This document shows positions 18,275 through 26,873 of a stretch of 64,000 nucleotides of DNA, in pieces. Location: assembly GCF_002332255.1 (NCBI RefSeq), contig NZ_NRGW01000001.1, positions 1,736,001-1,800,000 of the forward strand. Direction: 5' to 3'. The translations under genes and the position numbers were made by a program. Origin of the DNA: Halomonas sp. JB37 (GTDB lineage: Bacteria; Pseudomonadota; Gammaproteobacteria; Pseudomonadales; Halomonadaceae). A model generated the notes under the pieces. It saw only the letters and a list, made by a program, of their open reading frames with translations, ran no database searches and was not told the DNA's origin. The stretch's first letter is position 1; each line of letters starts with the position of its first letter.

Positions 18275-19303
18275 TTATGCCCCACGAGTTGCCGTATAAA
18301 TGGTGTACACGGACTGGCTGGCCGTCATAAACAGTCGGTTGCGATCCTTGCCAGCGAAACACACGTTAGAACAGACTTCGGGTAGCAAGATACGCCCTAG
18401 CAGATCGCCTTGCGGTGAAAAAACCACTACACCATCGATCCCTTCACCACCGTTAGCACTCGACCAGATATTGCCATCCATGTCGCAGGTCATGCCATCA
18501 AAGATTGTATCTTCACTGGTCACGATAACCTGTCGATCGCTGACGCTTCGCCCATCTGCGCCAAGCGACCAGCGAATGATCTGAGCAGGTTCTTCAAAAT
18601 GGGTGGAGGCACTGTCGCTGGCGTAGAATCCGTTGCCATCGGGTGTCAGTACAATACCGTTTGGTTTACGGATATCATCGGTCAGCATTATTGGTTCATC
18701 AAGGCTGTCATCAACATAATAGATGGCTGTCTCAAGTTCCAGATCGCGCTTCTTGCCCTCGTAATCGAAGTGGGCGCCATATCCCGGATCAGTGAAGATC
18801 ACACCACCCGAAGGGAGAGCCACCAAGTCATTAGGTGCATTAAGTGGCTTGCCTTGATAGCGTTCAGCGAGAACGGTTGTACTGCCGTCCCATTCATAGC
18901 GCAAGACGCGGGCGGGGGAGTGCTCACAAGAAATCAATCGACCCTGGTGATCGAAGGTATTACCGTTAGAGTAACCAACATTATCTCGAAGGACGCTGAC
19001 TTGCCCCGTCGATTCATCCCAGCGCATTTGCTTAGCACGAGGTATGTCGCTGAAAACGACGTAACGTCCTACTGCGTTCCAAGCAGGTCCTTCTGTCCAT
19101 AGCCCACCGCTCCAATGTCGCTCCAATGGGCTATTGAAAATCATGTAGTCACTGAAGCGTGGATCTTCGACTTTCCAAGCATCAATGGGGTAGCGGTCGG
19201 GGATAGGGCCTAGTGAGATTTGAGAAGCAAATAGCTGAGGTGACGTACTAACGGCCGCTAGGGCGGCCGTTGCCGAAAGGAACTGACGGCGTCCAAGTTT
19301 CAT
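18275..19303 (-). CDS. SMP-30/gluconolactonase-family protein with Tat-like signal
   Basis: This 342-residue protein begins with 'MKLGRRQFLSATAAL', a twin-arginine-like leader, so periplasmic export is likely. The rest is a six-bladed propeller of the SMP-30/Gnl/LRE family: 'WTEGPAWNAVGRYVVFSDIP' with the metal-binding glutamate, 'LNAPNDLVALPSGGVIFTDP' and 'LTPDGNGFYASDSAS'. Such enzymes hydrolyse sugar lactones. A 14-codon upstream extension in frame lacks a better RBS; the ATG at 19303 has AGGATA upstream. The substrate is unknown. Confidence 0.85.
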   Translation of the reverse strand: MKLGRRQFLSATAALAAVSTSPQLFASQISLGPIPDRYPIDAWKVEDPRFSDYMIFNSPLERHWSGGLWTEGPAWNAVGRYVVFSDIPRAKQMRWDESTGQVSVLRDNVGYSNGNTFDHQGRLISCEHSPARVLRYEWDGSTTVLAERYQGKPLNAPNDLVALPSGGVIFTDPGYGAHFDYEGKKRDLELETAIYYVDDSLDEPIMLTDDIRKPNGIVLTPDGNGFYASDSASTHFEEPAQIIRWSLGADGRSVSDRQVIVTSEDTIFDGMTCDMDGNIWSSANGGEGIDGVVVFSPQGDLLGRILLPEVCSNVCFAGKDRNRLFMTASQSVYTIYTATRGA

Positions 19304-19476
19304 AGCGTTATCCTGATTATTGTTTGATTGCATGGGTATGTGCAAAGTGGAAGTGACGGTATATTCGCCTCCTAGGAAATGTAGAACATAATCTATTAAA
19401 GGTCACACATTGGTTGTTTGATAAATTTTATTATTATTGAGCCCAATGCGTGGACGAAGACCCAATAGGAAATGGT

Positions 19477-20631
19477 GTGAAGCAACTAAAAAAAATTGGC
19501 AACCTGCAGGACTTTGAGCGCGTCGCGCATAAACACTTACCTAGACCGCTGTTTGGCTATGTGGCTAATAGTGCAGAAGAGGGTAAAACGCAGTTAGCCA
19601 ATCGGCAGGCGTTTGATCGCTATGCCTTGCGGCCTAGAGCCCTAGTTGATGTTTCTGCCATCTCGATTGAAACTGAGCTTTTAGGCCAGCGCTATAGCGC
19701 GCCCTTTGGCATTGCTCCCATGGGGATTAGCGCCTTAACGGCTTACCGCGGTGATCTTGTGCAGGCGCGCGCGGCGGCTAAAGCCAAGCTTCCGATGATA
19801 CTTAGCGGCAGCTCGCTTATCCCTCTTGAAACCGTTCAGAAGGATGGGCCCACCGACTGGTTCCAGGCTTATTTGCCTGGCACGCTTGCTGAGATTGAAG
19901 CATTGCTTGCTCGCGTCGAGCGGGCGGGCTACCGCAACTTAGTGATTACGGTGGATTATGCCGTGCCACCTAATGGCGACAATAATCGCCGCAGCGGTTT
20001 TTCATCGCCGCTTCGGCCGAGTTTGCGGCTGGCCTGGGATGGCATTATTCGACCACGCTGGCTCTTTGGTACTTTTCTACGCACGCTCTATCATCACGGC
20101 ATACCGCATTTTGAGAATAACTATGCCCAGCGGGGCATTGCGGTTATCTCCAAGAATGTCACTCGCGATTTCTCTGGCCGCACTCATCTCGACTGGAGCT
20201 ACCTTGAGCGAGTGAGGGCATTATGGCCAGGTAAGCTGATCGTCAAAGGGATCCTGCATCCTGAGGACGCGCGGCGGGTTGAAGCGCTGGGAGGCGACGC
20301 TGTCATTGTGTCCAATCACGGTGGTCGACAGCTCGATAGTGGTGTGGCGGCACTCGATGCGCTGCCTGATATTGTCCAGGCTGTGGAGCATATCCCGGTA
20401 ATGGTCGATAGCGGTTTTCGACGTGGCACGGACGTTATTAAAGCGTTAGCGTTAGGTGCCAACTTTGTATTCATTGGCAGGCCGATTAACTACGCGGCCG
20501 CTTATGCAGGTGAGGCGGGCGTGACGCATGCATTGAATCTACTGCGTGAAGAGGTTGTCCGCGATTTGGCATTAATGGGGGTGACGGATATTGGCCAGCT
20601 TGCACCTGAGCATTTGGTGGCTCGCCCATAA
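19477..20631 (+). CDS. FMN-dependent alpha-hydroxyacid oxidase/dehydrogenase (LldD-like)
   Basis: This 384-residue TIM-barrel flavoprotein belongs to the L-lactate dehydrogenase/glycolate oxidase family. FMN and substrate residues appear in 'PFGIAPMGISAL', 'DWFQAYLPG', 'LVITVDYAVPPNGDNNRRSG', the catalytic-histidine motif 'SNHGGRQLDSG' and 'VMVDSGFRRGTDVIKALALG'. The GTG at 19477 has AGGA upstream and is preferred to the GTG at 19450, which would add nine residues without an RBS. The substrate may be lactate, mandelate or another 2-hydroxyacid. It is divergent from the lactonase and convergent with the malate/tartrate dehydrogenase gene. Confidence 0.88.
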   Translation: MKQLKKIGNLQDFERVAHKHLPRPLFGYVANSAEEGKTQLANRQAFDRYALRPRALVDVSAISIETELLGQRYSAPFGIAPMGISALTAYRGDLVQARAAAKAKLPMILSGSSLIPLETVQKDGPTDWFQAYLPGTLAEIEALLARVERAGYRNLVITVDYAVPPNGDNNRRSGFSSPLRPSLRLAWDGIIRPRWLFGTFLRTLYHHGIPHFENNYAQRGIAVISKNVTRDFSGRTHLDWSYLERVRALWPGKLIVKGILHPEDARRVEALGGDAVIVSNHGGRQLDSGVAALDALPDIVQAVEHIPVMVDSGFRRGTDVIKALALGANFVFIGRPINYAAAYAGEAGVTHALNLLREEVVRDLALMGVTDIGQLAPEHLVARP

Positions 20632-20705
20632 AATAGCGCGTGGGCCTTTAGGCGCACGCGCTTAGCGTCATTGCTCAGTCGTTCAGGCTCAGATCTTAAA
20701 TCTAT

Positions 20706-20744
20706 GTATTTAAAGCAAAGTATTTAAAATATAAGTATTTAAAG
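20706..20744. repeat. Three A/T-rich repeats GTATTTAAA
   Basis: Copies of GTATTTAAA(G/A) start at 20706, 20720 and 20735, a period of 14-15 bp, in the 133-bp gap between two convergent genes. Confidence 0.7.
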
Positions 20745-20764
20745 CCTAAGCGCCGCGTTCAAAT

Positions 20765-21838
20765 TTAGACCGCAAGCTTATCGGCAATTGCCCGGCCCAG
20801 GCTTGCGGTGGTGCCTTGCCCGCCCACGTCGCGAGTAAGTACTTGGCTATCGCCTTCGCTGAGAACTTCCTCAATCGCCGTTACTATCGCGTCGGCGGCT
20901 TCCTTGTAGCCTAAGTGTTCAAGCATCATGGCACCTGACCATATCTGGCCAATAGGATTGGCGACACCTTTGCCAGCGATATCAGGTGCGCTGCCATGAA
21001 CTGGCTCGAACAGGCTCGGGAATTTGCCTTCCGGGTTAATGTTAGCCGACGGTGCAATGCCGATAGTGCCGGTACAGGCGGGACCTAAGTCAGAAAGGAT
21101 ATCGCCAAACAGGTTACTGCCCACCACTACGTCAAACCAGTCCGGATGAAGCACAAAGTTAGCGGTCAGAATATCGATATGAAATTTATCCACGGCAATC
21201 TCTGGGTAACCTTTCGACATTTCGACTACGCGCTCATCCCAATAAGGCATAGTGATTGAGATGCCGTTGGACTTGGTCGCCGAGGTGAGCTTTTTGCGTG
21301 GGCGTGTTTGCGCTAACTCAAACGCATATTTCAGCACGCGGTCAACGCCGGTGCGGGTCATGATGGTTTCTTGAATGACGACTTCACGGTCGGTGCCTTC
21401 AAACATCTTGCCGCCAACGCTTGAGTACTCGCCTTCGGTGTTCTCTCGAACCACATAAAAGTCGATATCACCCGCTTCGCGACCCGCTAGTGGGCTTTTA
21501 ATGCCGGGCATTAATTTGCAAGGACGCAGGTTAATATATTGATCGAACTGGCGGCGGAATTGGAGCAATGAACCCCATAGTGATATATGGTCAGGCACTT
21601 TTTCAGGCCAGCCAACGGCGCCATAGAAGAGCGCATCGAAATCTTTTAGCTGCTCGAACCAGTCATCCGGCAGCATCTTGCCGTGTTCTAAATAGTAGTC
21701 GCAGCTACCAAATTCAAAGACGCTAAATTCAAGATCAATATTGAAACGCTTAGCCGCAGCTTCAAGCGCGCGAATGCCCTCAGGCATTACTTCGGTGCCA
21801 ATGCCGTCGCCAGCGATGACCGCAATCGTATGAGCCAT
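20765..21838 (-). CDS. Decarboxylating D-malate/tartrate dehydrogenase
   Basis: This 357-residue beta-decarboxylating dehydrogenase is of the isocitrate/isopropylmalate family, most like TtuC/DmlA, acting on D-malate or tartrate with NAD. It starts 'HTIAVIAGDGIGTEVMPEG'; the substrate loop reads 'WGSLLQFRRQFDQYINLRPC' and is followed by 'VVRENTEGEYSSVGG'. The metal-binding aspartates are in 'LFGDILSDLGP', and the NAD site includes 'FEPVHGSAPDIAGKG'. Absence of leu genes and a divergent LysR favour DmlA/TtuC over LeuB. GGAG lies before the ATG. Confidence 0.9.
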   Translation of the reverse strand: MAHTIAVIAGDGIGTEVMPEGIRALEAAAKRFNIDLEFSVFEFGSCDYYLEHGKMLPDDWFEQLKDFDALFYGAVGWPEKVPDHISLWGSLLQFRRQFDQYINLRPCKLMPGIKSPLAGREAGDIDFYVVRENTEGEYSSVGGKMFEGTDREVVIQETIMTRTGVDRVLKYAFELAQTRPRKKLTSATKSNGISITMPYWDERVVEMSKGYPEIAVDKFHIDILTANFVLHPDWFDVVVGSNLFGDILSDLGPACTGTIGIAPSANINPEGKFPSLFEPVHGSAPDIAGKGVANPIGQIWSGAMMLEHLGYKEAADAIVTAIEEVLSEGDSQVLTRDVGGQGTTASLGRAIADKLAV

Positions 21839-21873
21839 GGTAACTCCTTATATTGTTTGTTATTCAATATCAG

Positions 21874-21894
21874 TTCAGATGCATGAATACTGAA
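21874..21894. promoter_or_regulatory. Candidate LysR-type operator
   Basis: The dyad TTCAG-N11-CTGAA has the spacing and shape of LysR-type boxes (T-N11-A core) and lies in the 162-bp region between the dehydrogenase gene and its divergent LysR gene. Confidence 0.5.
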
Positions 21895-22000
21895 ACATAA
21901 AGCACTATCAGAACTGAGTGTAGCGGCTATTTGTTAAGAGATAATCAGGCTATTATTCAAGTTATTGTTGCTTGAAAGTAGAGAATAGCCGAGGTGTTGG

Positions 22001-22957
22001 ATGGCTCAGTTGGATGATTTGGCTTTTTTTCAGCATTTAGCGCGTGCCGGGAGTTTAACGGCGACGGCGCGCGAGCTTGGCCTTTCGCTGTCAGCGGTGA
22101 GCAAGCGATTAAAAATATTGGAAGGACGTTTAGGCATTGAGTTGGCCGCCCGTACCACAAGGCGATTAACGCTGACGGCCGAGGGCGAACGCTATTGTGC
22201 ACGCGGGGCGCTGATTCTAGACGAGCTTGATGAACTGGAAAATTCATTGGGCGAGGGCATCAACCAGGCACTTAGCGGGAGGCTACGTATTAACGCCACC
22301 TTTGGCTTTGGCCGTCGCCACATTGCGCCTTTGCTGTCACGTTTCTGTGCCCAGCATCCAGACGTAGAAGGGTGGCTCGAACTTACCAACTTTCCGCTTA
22401 ATTTGAGCGATCACGGTTTTGATATTGGCATTCGCATTGGCGAGCCTCCTGAGTCGCGCTTAGTTGCCCGGCGAATTTTAGCGAATCGGCGCGTGCTCTG
22501 CGCATCTCCGGCGTATATCGCTCAGGCGCCAACGCTTCAAGCGCCCGCAGATTTACAGCAGCATGCTTGCCTAGTGATCCGCGAGAACGACAGTGACTTT
22601 CCGGTGTGGCGCTTTGAGCGATGCGGTCAGCCTAGCAAGGTGCAGTCGGTTAAAGTCAGCGGTCGGTTGGCCAGCAATGATGCGGAGGTGATCACTCGGT
22701 TAGCGCTAGATGGCCACGGCGTGATGTTGCGCTCTTGGTGGGATGTTAATGAACACCTAGCGAGCGGCGATTTAGTGGCGTTACTGCCTAGCTGGCAAGG
22801 CGTACGAGCAGATTTTTACGCGGTATTTGAGCAGCGCCGTCACGTGCCCGCCAGGCTGCGCGCCTTTATTGATTTTGCGCAACGGGAAATGGTCGGGCGA
22901 GTGTCGGCACTGCCAGAAGAAACGCTTAACGGTCCGTGCAAGAATCGCCCTGAGTAA
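22001..22957 (+). CDS. LysR-family regulator (DmlR-like), divergent from the malate/tartrate dehydrogenase
   Basis: This 318-residue protein has the LysR winged HTH at residues 1-60 ('LDDLAFFQHLARAGSLTATA', 'LSLSAVSKRLKILEGRLGIE') and a periplasmic-binding-like effector domain after about 90, with 'FDIGIRIGEPPESRLVARRI' typical of the DmlR/AaeR branch. E. coli DmlR activates the divergent dmlA, matching this arrangement. The ATG at 22001 gives the standard N-terminus. Its 3' end overlaps the lipocalin remnant on the other strand. Confidence 0.9.
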   Translation: MAQLDDLAFFQHLARAGSLTATARELGLSLSAVSKRLKILEGRLGIELAARTTRRLTLTAEGERYCARGALILDELDELENSLGEGINQALSGRLRINATFGFGRRHIAPLLSRFCAQHPDVEGWLELTNFPLNLSDHGFDIGIRIGEPPESRLVARRILANRRVLCASPAYIAQAPTLQAPADLQQHACLVIRENDSDFPVWRFERCGQPSKVQSVKVSGRLASNDAEVITRLALDGHGVMLRSWWDVNEHLASGDLVALLPSWQGVRADFYAVFEQRRHVPARLRAFIDFAQREMVGRVSALPEETLNGPCKNRPE

Positions 22958-23082
22958 CCTCGATGAACTCATCGGTCGGGAAATCGAGCTCTGCCGCACG
23001 CTGTTGTAGACGCGCTTCCGTCGCACTATCCATTTGCGATGTGCGTGACAAAATCCACGTCTAAGATGTTGTAACCGCCGTA
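22926..23082 (-). pseudogene. blc: Remnant of an outer-membrane lipocalin (Blc-like), frameshifted and truncated
   Basis: Two pieces in different frames survive on the minus strand. The first (23082 down to about 23059) reads 'YGGYNILD', matching the 'YGGYNVIALD' strand of E. coli Blc. The second (23060 to 22926, stop TAA) reads 'TWILSRTSQMDSA...' and continues to '...FPTDEFIEVTQ', matching the Blc C-terminus 'YLWILSRTP...FIWVQQ'. About 15 residues that should join them are missing and the frame changes; a TAG precedes the second piece. The other two-thirds of the gene is gone, cut at the stop codon of the gamma-butyrobetaine hydroxylase gene. The comparison with Blc is from memory. Confidence 0.8.
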
Positions 23083-23084
23083 AA

Positions 23085-24296
23085 TTAGTCGCAGGTAACG
23101 GTCGAACGATCGCTATGGCGGGCGAGCACGCGAAGGCGTGAAGCCAGCATATCGCGGTCTAAGTAGGTACCCTGCAAATGACGTGCGCCGCTGTTGGGAT
23201 CGAACTCGCGACGACCATGAAGCACACGGCGATTATCAAATGCCACCATCTGCCCCGGGCGAAGCGTGAACTCTAACTGATGTGCTTCGCTGTGAAACAG
23301 CTTCCACAGTAGAGCGTAAGCGCTGTACCAAGCTTCCATTTGCTCCACCGGTAAGTGCAGGGCGTCGCGAATCCAGTTGTTCAGGCGCATCTCAACAAGG
23401 TTACCGGCGACATCCAGTGTGACCACGGGTGCTCGCATAGAAATATCGTGGGTCTCATCCTGGAAGCGAAAATCAATCGGTGTCTCGCTGAGAATAGCTA
23501 ACGCTGCCGGGTCTTTCTTGCGTAGGGCTTCAACGACGCGGGCACCATCTGCAAACAGTGATTCGCCACCGCTGGCGCCATTTTGCAGGCAGTAGAGCAG
23601 CTGAATATCCGGCGGTTGGCGCCAGTTAGGCAAATCGATATGCAGCGGTAACCCGACCGCAGTATAAGCCGCGTTGTTGGGGTTGGGTTTTGAGCGCACA
23701 TCGAAGCGAGCGCCAAAGTTGGTGGCACGCAGCGGCCCAATGCGCTCAGCCAAACGGCTCACTTCCTCTTCTACCAAGGGGCCATCCGTCATTAGTGCCA
23801 GGCCATCGCGTAGCATGGCGGTGAGCCAGGCTTTCTCACCTTGAGGCGTTAAAAAATCACAGTGACTGATACGCTCAGGCGCAAAGCCATCATTCCACGC
23901 CATGCTGCTGGGTACCGCTGAACTCAGGCTTGCTTCTGGGCGGCGTTGATATAGCCAGCCGCAATGAAACGCGCTGACATGCCCATCCTGCCAGTTCAGG
24001 TGCAGGTGGCCATCCAGTAGCGCAACGCTTGGCGGCTCAGCAATCGCTTCAAGTGGCAGATAGAGCCTTTCGCGTGTCTGCGGATGGCGGCAGGCTTGGC
24101 AGGCGCAGTGGTCGCGTAACCAGAGCAAGGGCAGGGTGGTTTGCTGGCCATCTTGCCACTCGAGTGAGACGCCATATTGGGCGAGCATCGCCTGGGTAAG
24201 TGCAGGCCCGGCTTGATAGGGAGTTAATTCGCCCATGTCTGGGGCGTGAACATTGCTCGTTATTGTCGAAGGTATCGTTTGTATTGCGCTGTTCAT
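23085..24296 (-). CDS. Gamma-butyrobetaine dioxygenase (carnitine synthesis)
   Basis: This 403-residue Fe(II)/2-oxoglutarate dioxygenase should hydroxylate gamma-butyrobetaine to L-carnitine. The N-terminal domain has the zinc-binding pattern 'LRDHCACQACRHPQTRERL' (residues about 58-76), typical of BBOX proteins. The TauD-like domain has the iron ligands in 'HIDLPNW' (about 220) and 'VLHGRREF' (about 359), with the 2OG arginine downstream. Carnitine is an osmoprotectant, fitting a halophile. GGAG lies eight bases before the ATG. It is divergent from a LysR gene, its likely regulator; no carnitine-degradation genes adjoin it. Confidence 0.88.
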   Translation of the reverse strand: MNSAIQTIPSTITSNVHAPDMGELTPYQAGPALTQAMLAQYGVSLEWQDGQQTTLPLLWLRDHCACQACRHPQTRERLYLPLEAIAEPPSVALLDGHLHLNWQDGHVSAFHCGWLYQRRPEASLSSAVPSSMAWNDGFAPERISHCDFLTPQGEKAWLTAMLRDGLALMTDGPLVEEEVSRLAERIGPLRATNFGARFDVRSKPNPNNAAYTAVGLPLHIDLPNWRQPPDIQLLYCLQNGASGGESLFADGARVVEALRKKDPAALAILSETPIDFRFQDETHDISMRAPVVTLDVAGNLVEMRLNNWIRDALHLPVEQMEAWYSAYALLWKLFHSEAHQLEFTLRPGQMVAFDNRRVLHGRREFDPNSGARHLQGTYLDRDMLASRLRVLARHSDRSTVTCD

Positions 24297-24436
24297 TAAA
24301 ACTCCAGATGACTCCCTTGACGGAAATGTCTAAGGGGCGGTGCATTACTGTTATTTAGGATGAAGGAGTAGCCGCGTCAGTGACAAACGATTAATCTGGC
24401 CCCTAAGACATCGTTTTACTTATAGGTTGCTTTTTC

Positions 24437-25300
24437 ATGGGTCAATTACCGCCGTTGCTATGGCTGCAAGCCTTTGAATCTGCGGCACGTACATTGAGTT
24501 TTACCGCCGCAGGTAACGAGCTAGGCGTCACTCAGGCCGCCATCAGCCAGCGTGTTAGGCTGCTTGAGGATCGCGTAGGTCAAAAATTGTTTGTGCGCCA
24601 TGCCCGTAGCTTGACGTTAACGCCCGCCGGTCAGGCATGGATGCCGAGTATTCATGATGCTTTCATGCGTATTAGTGAAGGCACGCTAGAAGTCTTTGGC
24701 AGCACCACTGAGCAGCCGGTCACGATACGCACGACACCGGTGATTCAGCAGTCCTGGCTGGCTCCGCGCTTAGTTGCTTTCCACCGTGCCTATCCGCAGG
24801 TGGCCGTGCGCTTGGTAAGTGCGATCTGGCCGGATGACTTCGGCCCCGAAGGCGCCGACATTGAAATTCGTTACGGCAAAGGGGGATGGGCCGGTGTTGA
24901 TATGCAGTCGCTAGGTGAGGATCAACTGCAGCCGGTTTGTTCGCCCGCGCTGGCTAAAACACTGGCGTCACCAAGCGATTTGGCTGGGCATACATTGCTT
25001 CATGCAGCAGGGTTTGGCATTGGCTGGTCAGGTTGGCTGCAGGCCGCAAACGTGGCGGATATGGAAGCACGGTGTTGGTCAATAACCTGCGATAACCAGG
25101 TGATGACGCTGGTATTAGCTAGCCAGGGTGGAGGTGTCGCGCTTACCCATCGACGCTTAATGGAACGGCGCACGGACCTGGCCGCTCCCTTTGCGCTTAG
25201 CGTAGTGAGTGATGAGCGCTTTTGGTTAGTGCGCCCTAATCGTCGTCACGTAGATGAGGATGCTGCCTTGGTTTGGGCGTGGCTGGTTGAGTCACGTTAA
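24437..25300 (+). CDS. LysR-family regulator (GcvA-like)
   Basis: This 287-residue regulator has an N-terminal LysR HTH: 'WLQAFESAARTLSFTAAGNE', 'LGVTQAAISQRVRLLEDRVG', then 'LFVRHARSLTLTPAG'. Its effector domain has 'GADIEIRYGKGGWAGV', typical of the GcvA/AmpR branch. The divergent position 140 bp from the gamma-butyrobetaine dioxygenase gene suggests it controls that gene. The AGCS gene downstream on the same strand (120 bp) could also be a target. The effector is unknown. Confidence 0.88.
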   Translation: MGQLPPLLWLQAFESAARTLSFTAAGNELGVTQAAISQRVRLLEDRVGQKLFVRHARSLTLTPAGQAWMPSIHDAFMRISEGTLEVFGSTTEQPVTIRTTPVIQQSWLAPRLVAFHRAYPQVAVRLVSAIWPDDFGPEGADIEIRYGKGGWAGVDMQSLGEDQLQPVCSPALAKTLASPSDLAGHTLLHAAGFGIGWSGWLQAANVADMEARCWSITCDNQVMTLVLASQGGGVALTHRRLMERRTDLAAPFALSVVSDERFWLVRPNRRHVDEDAALVWAWLVESR

Positions 25301-25420
25301 GCTGCTGTTAAAACTGGATTGGTGCGCTGGTGGTCGGCATCATTTTTCCAATGCGCTTGCCATTTTGGTGCAACCGTGAAGAATGATGCGTTTTCAATGC
25401 TAAAAAAAGGCGTCTGATAT

Positions 25421-26857
25421 ATGGAATTTTCTCTTGCAGCGCTAGTGGATCGAGGCAATGGACTGCTTTGGGGCAGCGTGCTGGTTTACTTATTGATTGG
25501 TGCTGGTATCTACTTCACCGTTATGACCCGCGGTGTTCAGGTTCGTTATTTTGGCCATATGTTTAAGCTGCTGCGCAGCTCCCGCCAATCAAACGGCGGT
25601 ATCTCTTCATTTCAAGCACTTTCAACCAGCTTAGCGGCGCGAGTCGGTACGGGTAACCTTGCTGGCGTGGCCGTCGCGATCTATTTTGGTGGCCCCGGCG
25701 CCATTTTCTGGATGTGGATGACCGCGATGGTCGGCATGGCAACCAGCTTTGTAGAGTCAACGCTGGCTCAGGCGTATAAAACCGACCATGGCGATAATAC
25801 CTTTCGCGGTGGCCCGGCCCGCTATATTGAAAAAGGGCTTGGCTTACGCTGGCTGGCGATGCTGTTTTCGATTTGTTTGATTATTGCGTTTGGATTGGCG
25901 TTTAACAGTGTTCAGGCCAACTCCATCGCCCAGGCGATGGAACAGGCATTTGCCATTCCCACCTGGGCCATGGGGTTAGTCTTGATGGCGGTGGTCGCAC
26001 CGATCATTTTTGGCGGTTTAAAGTCGATCGCCAAAGTAGCTGAGCTGGTTGTACCGCTAATGGCGCTGCTTTATCTGGTGCTGGCGCTGGTCGTGGTGGG
26101 GTTGAATATCAGCGAATTGCCCGCCGCGATCATGACGATTGTGCGCAGTGCTTTTGGTCTTGAACAGGCGGCCGGTGGTGCCGTTGGTTACGCCGTTTCT
26201 CAGGCGATAATGAACGGTATTCAGCGCGGACTCTTCTCTAACGAGGCGGGTATGGGCTCTGCACCCAACGCGGCGGCAACGGCCTCTACGCGCCCCGACC
26301 ACCCTGCCGCGCAGGGTTTTATCCAAATGTTGGGGGTGTTTTTAGATACCCTGGTCATCTGTACGGCAACGGCGGCGATCATCATTATGGCCGGGCCAGA
26401 GCTAATGTCAGGTGATGAAAATAATGGCATTCAGCTAACCCAAATGGCGTTATCCAGCCACGTGGGCGACTGGGGCGGCATGTTTGTCGCGGTGGCGATT
26501 CTGCTGTTTGCGTTTACGTCTGTTATTGCCAACTACTCTTACGGTGAGTCTAATATTGAATATTTAGCCGGACGCCGTGCTCCCTTGGCCGTTATGTTTT
26601 ATCGCTTCGCGGTGCTGGCGATGATTATGGTGGGCTCGGTGGCCAGCCTGGGAGCTATCTGGAACTTCGCTGATCTATCGATGGGGATGATGGCGATTAT
26701 TAACTTGGTGGCTATTTTGATGTTATCGCCGGTGGCTTTCTCACTCTTTCGCGACTACGAAGTGCAGTTGAAAGCGGGCAAGGAGCCTACCTTCGATCCC
26801 AGCAAGTTCCCTAAGTTAGCCAATAAGGTTGACCCTAAGGCTTGGCCGAAAAAGTAA
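25421..26857 (+). CDS. Sodium:alanine/glycine symporter (AGCS family)
   Basis: This 478-residue inner-membrane protein has about eleven transmembrane segments. AGCS signature phrases are 'GGISSFQALSTSLAARVGTG' (about 60-79), 'GGPGAIFWMWMTAMVGMAT', 'FRGGPARYIEKGLG' and 'RGLFSNEAGMGSAPNAAATA'. It imports alanine or glycine with sodium. No glycine riboswitch is seen in the 120-bp leader. The ATG is preceded by AAAGGCG. The ATL gene follows 16 bp after its stop with a strong RBS. Confidence 0.93.
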   Translation: MEFSLAALVDRGNGLLWGSVLVYLLIGAGIYFTVMTRGVQVRYFGHMFKLLRSSRQSNGGISSFQALSTSLAARVGTGNLAGVAVAIYFGGPGAIFWMWMTAMVGMATSFVESTLAQAYKTDHGDNTFRGGPARYIEKGLGLRWLAMLFSICLIIAFGLAFNSVQANSIAQAMEQAFAIPTWAMGLVLMAVVAPIIFGGLKSIAKVAELVVPLMALLYLVLALVVVGLNISELPAAIMTIVRSAFGLEQAAGGAVGYAVSQAIMNGIQRGLFSNEAGMGSAPNAAATASTRPDHPAAQGFIQMLGVFLDTLVICTATAAIIIMAGPELMSGDENNGIQLTQMALSSHVGDWGGMFVAVAILLFAFTSVIANYSYGESNIEYLAGRRAPLAVMFYRFAVLAMIMVGSVASLGAIWNFADLSMGMMAIINLVAILMLSPVAFSLFRDYEVQLKAGKEPTFDPSKFPKLANKVDPKAWPKK

Positions 26858-26873
26858 AAAGGAGGTTGTCGTC

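Noticed and set aside
22781-23026. 81-codon minus-strand frame overlapping the LysR 3' end
   Set aside because: The lipocalin similarity is in other frames; this frame has no family resemblance and no RBS.
25301-25420. Glycine riboswitch in front of the AGCS symporter gene
   Set aside because: The 120-bp leader shows none of the conserved paired glycine aptamer sequence and no clear hairpin array.
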